A stretch of DNA of 64,000 bases from Cannabis sativa. Its lineage: Eukaryota; Streptophyta; Magnoliopsida; Rosales; Cannabaceae. The position numbers were made by a program, and so were the translations under genes. The stretch spans positions 39,355,257 to 39,419,256 of the forward strand of contig NC_083607.1 in assembly GCF_029168945.1 (NCBI RefSeq), in the 5' to 3' direction. Below the pieces are notes generated by a model that saw only the letters and a program-made list of their open reading frames with translations, searched no databases and was not told where the DNA came from. This document shows positions 58,975-64,000 of the stretch, piece by piece; position 1 is the stretch's first letter; every line of letters starts with the position of its first letter.

Positions 58975-59841
58975 ATGAATCCCATGTTATCACTGTCGAC
59001 TGAAAATAAGCTGAATGGATCCAACTTTACTAAGTGGAATGAGAACATTAATATTGCTCTCATAGGAGAAAGTGCCTTGTTTGTTTTAACTGAGTCGTCA
59101 CCTGAAGTGCTTGGGGACAGTGCATCCAAAGCTGTGAAAGAAAAGTATGAGCGTTGGCAGAAAGCAAATGACAAGGCTCTATACTTTATGCTTTCCAGCA
59201 TGGTTGACACCCTCAAAACTCAGTTTTCCAAAACCGAGAAGGCTGCTGAAGTTATGACGAAGTTAAATGAGCTATTCGGTAAGGCATCACTTCAGTCACG
59301 CTTTGACGCGACTAAGAACTACATTAATGCACGGATGGAACCTCATCAAAATGTGTGTGACCATGTTCTCCTCATGTCGAGTTATTTTCAAGAAGCCCAG
59401 GATCATGGTGCTGAAATTGACAGTGCTACTCAAGTAAGCCTTATCTTGAATAGCCTGACTCCAGCATTTCTACCATACAGATCAAATTATGTCATGAATA
59501 AGAAGGAAATCGACTTTCATGAATTAGTCAATGACCTTCAAACTTATGAAAATTTGATTGGAGGACCCAAGAAGAAAGGGAGTAAACCTCACACTCCTGG
59601 GAATTGTAATGGGACGAACAAACCTGAAGCAAATGTTGCCTCTGCTTCGAAACCCAAATCGAAGAAGAAGTGGAAGAACACCAAGAAGCGAACAAAAGCC
59701 ATGAAGAATAAAAAGGCTGCTCCTTCTGGTGATGCTACACTTAAAGGAAAGTGTTTCTACTGCAATGAAAAAGGTCATTGGAAACCCCAGTGTCCTAAAC
59801 TTCTTGCAAAGAAACAAGGTATTTCTATCTATAAACTTTAA
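58975..59841 (+). CDS. gag: C4 Copia gag (intact)
   Basis: 288 codons from ATG at 58975, the first ATG after the structured leader. The N-terminus (NKLNGSNFTKWNENI) and following helical region match the Copia gag pattern that starts with L.G.NF..W. A lysine-rich stretch (about residues 215-250) precedes the zinc knuckle CFYCNEKGHWKPQC near residue 261, expected to bind element RNA in virus-like particles. The frame closes soon after the knuckle with no protease, integrase or RT downstream in any frame. Gag therefore survives where pol does not. That could reflect recent descent from an intact copy or continued use of gag by a non-autonomous element. Confidence 0.88.
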   Translation: MNPMLSLSTENKLNGSNFTKWNENINIALIGESALFVLTESSPEVLGDSASKAVKEKYERWQKANDKALYFMLSSMVDTLKTQFSKTEKAAEVMTKLNELFGKASLQSRFDATKNYINARMEPHQNVCDHVLLMSSYFQEAQDHGAEIDSATQVSLILNSLTPAFLPYRSNYVMNKKEIDFHELVNDLQTYENLIGGPKKKGSKPHTPGNCNGTNKPEANVASASKPKSKKKWKNTKKRTKAMKNKKAAPSGDATLKGKCFYCNEKGHWKPQCPKLLAKKQGISIYKL

Positions 59842-61600
59842 GAGTTTTAGTGAATTATTATCCAATTGGATTTATGATTCTGGACTAACTTTGTTTATTT
59901 ATTTTCTTCTTCTTATAGGCCAAGCTACTTGAACTCAGATGAGTTAAATCAGAAAGCTGGACCAGGGGTGAAATCATCCAGATGAAGATGAAGCTCTTCA
60001 ATTTATTTTTTGAATTAATTGTTTTAGTTTAAAGACAATTTGGATTTCAAATTTTAGTTAGGGATATTTATCCCTGTTTTTCTCATATTGTCGCAATACA
60101 TTTTTTATTATTATTAATAAAGTTTCTTTATTTTCGAAATTCAACCATTGCAATTTATGAGAATGAGCTTCATTTAATTTATCTTCATCAATTATTACCA
60201 CATTATATTTATATGCTTGTCTGTGTAAGTGTTTTTATTATTGATGAAAATTCTATAATATTTACAACTCTTCATAGAGTTATATTAAATAAACACTAGA
60301 AACTATTTCTATGTTTATTAATAATTGTTCATTCTAATACAATTATTAAGAATTTGTCTAATAAAAGGATCTTTTGATCTGATAGGGGTGGAGAAAAGTT
60401 AAGAAAACTATGCAGTTCAACAATCTTTTATATCTAATGAACTCTGGATAGTATTCAACTCCACATAAACTCTATCACACTTAGAGAATAATGATCTTTA
60501 CAACCTTTAGGGGTGGATCATAATCTCTATATACTTAGGGGTGGAGTTTATCCACTATACCCTATATGTATATACTTAGGGGTGGAGTCTATTCCACCAT
60601 CCCCTATGTAACACATATTTTCTTTAAACATGGAAGTAATATAATGAGTTAGCTATTATCAATATAAATTCTTGATCTGGATTATATGTTCCATTTCGAT
60701 TTTACTGTTGTAAGTAAAAGTTTGATACCTATGAAAGTTCTTTGATAAAGTTTGAAACTTGTGATAGATACTTAAGAACACTACTGAAAAGCAAATCTAA
60801 CCATTCACATGGATAGGTATAACTTATCAGAATTATGAGAATAAGATAAAGAACTCTAGTTAAGTCTATTCGAATGACTTGAACCTAGAATTCTTAATCC
60901 TCATAAAATTTTATGGTATCTTAATTTTGATTACTTAATCTCTGGCATGTATTTTTCACTTCAAATACTAGTTTGCTATGTTGATGACTTAGTCTTAACT
61001 TAAACTTTCAGACCAATACAAAAGTCACAACTAGGTAACTCTCCAAACAATCAGAGGTTAAAAGTATCATTTAACCAGACATCTGCTATTGAGTGGGAGC
61101 TATCTGAGATGTAATCAAATAAGGAACATTAGAAGATATTCAAGAAAGATTTATGAAAGTGATCTATATGTTAGATATTTAAGGAACTGTGTATCAGTTG
61201 TCCTGGTATCTCACCAACTCATTTCGAGATTTCATGAGATGGTGCTTACTTTGGGGGTGGAGGAATTATTGTATAATAATTCAAGCTCTACCGGAGAAGA
61301 ATTATAACTTTGTAAATTCAAAAATACCAGAAAGTTATATTGCTAAAGAAAAGTCTACACTGTATTATCTCAATTCCATATTTTAAAATATGAGAGATAT
61401 GTCTTCTGTTAATTCAGATGTACTTTTAAAATAGTAAAAATTTCAGTATCCCTTGATGAGTAAAGCATATAGTAAAGGATGTTTCATAAGAGTATTTATG
61501 AACTAGTTTCCAAAAGTTTGGGTGGATTCAAATATACTACACTTGATCTGAAGATCAAGACATCAGATTGACTTATTTGCACAGTTTGTTTTATGTTAGT
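59842..61600 (+). pseudogene. C4 pol relic
   Basis: No long frame. Scattered pol echoes remain: an integrase-like GATAGGGGTGGAG at 60381-60393, an RT/RNase H stretch CATCTGCTATTGAGTGGGAG near 61080, and the RNase H GGGGGTGGA at 61253-61261. AGGGGTGGA is repeated at 60384, 60509, 60537 and 60578. The TTGAGTGGGAG variant is shared with C1 and C2. The region is much shorter than the C5 pol (about 3 kb). Confidence 0.65.
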
Positions 61601-61613
61601 GCAAGTGGGAGTT
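61601..61613 (+). promoter_or_regulatory. C4 polypurine tract
   Basis: CAAGTGGGAGTT directly before the 3' LTR, the same as in C5. Confidence 0.75.
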
Positions 61614-63569
61614 TGTTGGGTTTTATGCCCTAAATAAAACTCTTTACAATCTGATTAGTTATCAATAAAAAAATTTGAAGTGATTGTTATTTGTTTGAAT
61701 TTTACATGCTAATGGTTTAATATGTTTATTATGTTTACACCCAGAATCAGTTAAATCCAGATCATATGTTTATTCACATTTACAGTATCGTCAACACAGT
61801 GGAATGTGATTGTGTTCATATGAATCAAAAGACTTGGTCCCTGTTTCATCAGTGTTATTGGATTTACACTAATGTGATAATCAGCGATGATGTGTACTTA
61901 CACTTGGAGTAAGTGTTATGTTCTTTCCAGGACATTAGTAAAGTATACTAGTTTCGAATGTATGGAGTATACATTGGACTGGACCAATATTGCAACTAGG
62001 TTAAGATATTACAAACTTACCGTTATATATATCTTTCCAAGTCAATATATATTGCAACTAAGTTAAGATATTACAAACTTACCGTTATATATATCTTTCC
62101 AAGTCAATATCAGTAGTTGATCTTAAGATTAAAAGAATCTAAATCCTGATATGCTTAGGCTCAACTCAGGAGTGTTGTTCATGTTCTTTGATTTATTAGT
62201 TAAGCCTACTTTTAGGTCAGGGTGATACGTATATTTTGGGAACATGATAGTGTGATTGAGTGGGAGTGCTGAACATAAATATGGAATCTATAGCTTCTAC
62301 TGGTGTATAGAAGTCAAGTGATGATTCCCTTCGAGCTTAGCAAATAGAAGTAAATGGATGAGCTCTTGTTTAACTGACTAATTATTAGATCACTAAACAC
62401 CATTTACAGGTAGCTAAGTGTTTTAAGGGGCAAAATACATTGAGGGGTGAGAACGGTAAAGAAATCCCATCTCGATGTAAATCATCTATATAGAGGATCT
62501 TTAAATCACAATAAGATTATAACAATGGTTAAATGAGATAGCATATTGATATCGTGAAACATATAATATGCTTTATATAAGTCTGAGAGTGCAATTCTAA
62601 GTTCGAAGAGTGGATTCAACAAAGAATTAATAAGTAGGAATTTACTTGGTAAATTTGGTTCACTTATTGGAAGCTCAGCATATAGATCCATGGTCCCCAT
62701 TCTAGTTGAGAACATTCTGCTTGTAAGACTCATTAATTGATTCGTGATTGATCAATTATAATTCTAAAGTTAGACTATGTCTAATTTGTGAATTTTCACT
62801 AAGCAGGGGTGAAATTGTAAAGAAGAGAGATTCTAGGTTTATTTATTTATTAATAGACTTGATATGTCTAGTTAATAATTAAATTAAATGACAATATTAT
62901 TTAATAATCTATTTTAGTTATTAAATAATTAGTTTTGGCATTTAAAAGGTTAGAATTGGAAAATTGGCGTTTTTGAGAAAATATAGATAAAATTTGTTAA
63001 AACTGCCAAATCAAGTGGAGCCCATAAACTACACCATGGCCGGCCACTTATTGTGGATTTTCAAATTAATATTTTCATTATTTTAATGCCAAATAATTCC
63101 TAACCTAAACCTAGTAGTTGCCTATAAATAGAAAGTGATGGCTCAGTCAAAATACATGCTTTAATTAATCTTCTGACAGAAATTTCTCTCTTCAGAAAAA
63201 CTAAGCCTTCCCTAGTTTCTATACCTGGCCGAAACCCTCTTCTCTTTTCTCTCTTCATAAATTTTGACCCTAGTGAAAGAGTGAGTGCCCGCACACAGCA
63301 AGCAGTAACTCAATCATAGATTGGAAGACTATGAAGGATCAAACTTAAAGAAGAAGGACATTTGGGCTCAGGTCTTGATTATACTCTGCTACAGAAAGGA
63401 TACAAGGGTTAGAGATCTGAGTGGAAGGAGACATTAATTTCGCTGCATCAATGTAAGGTTTTCTTAACTTTATATGCGTTTAATTTATCGTTTTAGAAAG
63501 TTCATATTTAGGGTGTTAAACAACATACTTGTGAGTAGATCTAAGATCCTGGTAAAATAAATTCCAACA
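61614..63569 (+). repeat. C4 3' LTR
   Basis: 1956 bp, TATAAATA at 63123-63130. It contains a 62-bp tandem duplication (about 61987-62048 and 62049-62110) absent from the 5' LTR, so the change followed insertion. Confidence 0.92.
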
Positions 63570-63574
63570 AGTCA

Positions 63575-63872
63575 AGCCCGTTAACTTGGCTCGATATTGG
63601 AACTCAAAGCTAGGTCCATAGCTTTGAAGACCAAGGACGTAAGTGGCATAGTTCTACCGAACCTTGTAAAAATCAAGAGTTTGCATTTTCTAATCCTTAA
63701 ACTCTTTACTTTATAAGTTTGATTATTTTTTATAATATATTTCTTGCCATATTACTTGCTTTTATTTGATTAAGTGGCTAATTGCTTAATTTTGTGTTAA
63801 AAGTTTTAATTTATCGAAATTAGTTTAAATTTTCAATTCACCCCCCTCTTGGAAACATATCTTGGGCTAACA
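63575..63872 (+). repeat. C3 5' LTR, last part
   Basis: Resumes after the AGTCA duplication of C4 and ends CTTGGGCTAACA at 63872, complementary to the TGTTA start at 42294. The end is placed by the primer site that follows. Confidence 0.8.
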
Positions 63873-63874
63873 AT

Positions 63875-63888
63875 TGGTATCAAAGCAA
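63875..63888 (+). promoter_or_regulatory. C3 primer binding site
   Basis: TGGTATCAAAGCAA, an initiator-tRNA-Met-type site with one G to A change in the first twelve bases, two bases after the LTR end. Confidence 0.8.
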
Positions 63889-63926
63889 GGGCTCAAATTA
63901 TTTGATTAGATTTCACAATCTAGAGC

Positions 63927-64000
63927 ATGGTATTTCCAAGTAATTCACAAAATAACTTGTTAGAAGGTTTTAGCACAAATGGAGCACCATACTTCAATGG
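63927..64000 (+). CDS. gag: C3 Copia gag, N-terminal part (runs off window)
   Basis: ATG at 63927 opens a frame that remains open to the window edge. It begins MVFPSNSQNNLLEGFSTN and continues to PYFNG, the usual start of Copia gag, where N.PP.FNG..Y..W follows a short variable leader. Only 24 full codons are visible, so the state of the rest of the element is unknown. It lies 54 bp after the primer site, far closer than gag in C4 or C5, so C3 belongs to a different Copia lineage without the long structured leader. Confidence 0.7.
   Translation, partial: MVFPSNSQNNLLEGFSTNGAPYFN

Larger units (their letters stand above)
44228..63569 (+). mobile_element. Copia element C4, gag-retaining and pol-defective, hosting gypsy G1
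   Basis: LTRs 44228-46110 and 61614-63569, with a 5-bp target duplication AGTCA (44223-44227 and 63570-63574). Its leader contains the complete gypsy element G1. Without G1 and one target copy, C4 is about 10.25 kb. The gag gene is intact but pol is reduced to scattered motifs. It is inserted within the 5' LTR of C3. Confidence 0.93.

Noticed and set aside
1..64000. tRNA, rRNA or host genes
   Set aside because: I saw no cloverleaf, rRNA segment or non-transposon coding exon on either strand. Short intron-rich exons could escape reading by eye.

Overview
The window is a stack of plant LTR retrotransposons nested inside one another, with no recognisable host gene. The kingdom is shown by the contents: Ty1/copia and chromodomain Ty3/gypsy polyproteins, initiator-tRNA-Met-type primer sites, 1.8-2.1 kb LTRs, and two GC-rich hAT-like non-autonomous elements. 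The background is AT-rich. A seed plant, probably a eudicot, is likely; I cannot name the species.

Nesting, oldest layer first. (0) A decayed minus-strand Ty3/gypsy (Tat-like) gag-protease gene lies in three pieces: 42293-42034, 41618-41206 and 4982-4731. (1) A 397-bp MITE (41628-42024) splits its gag. A 36.2-kb unit with about 0.93-0.95-kb LTRs (4983-41205) splits its protease. The 5' LTR of a further Copia element, C3 (42294-63872, running off the right edge), sits in its gag. (2) Inside the 36-kb unit is a tandem array of about 219-220-bp monomers, seen in six pieces totalling about 9.5 kb. The array was hit by a solo LTR (6781-8672, minus), a full Copia element C2 (9105-19015, minus), and a Copia insertion C5 now present as a rearranged set (LTRs 23725-25588 and 27304-28943, plus a 5'-truncated element 29384-37422). 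Inside the C3 LTR are a 780-bp hAT-like element (42507-43286) and Copia C4 (44228-63569). (3) Inside the C4 leader is a nearly intact chromovirus, Ty3/gypsy G1 (46446-55528). The first 4.7 kb is the 3' part of another Copia element, C1.

The Copia elements C1, C2, C4 and C5 share LTR ends, a polypurine tract and a long structured leader. C5 keeps a gag-pol reading frame in one frame but with five internal stop codons. C1, C2 and C4 carry a scrambled pol with lesions in common, yet C2 has nearly identical LTRs and clean target duplications, so this pol-dead lineage has moved recently, presumably with enzymes supplied in trans. C4 still has an intact gag. G1 has every domain from gag to chromodomain, with one single-base frameshift after the integrase core.

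The most interesting signals are not genes. They are conserved RNA-like structures in the Copia leader (a long stem with a compensatory change, hairpins capped by CTAAT, a block of about 100 nt closed by GGGCCTT/AAGGCCC, and a 20-nt repeat always 112-113 bp apart), the array trapped within an LTR pair, and the triplication of one Copia LTR by local rearrangement. All identities are by-eye estimates.
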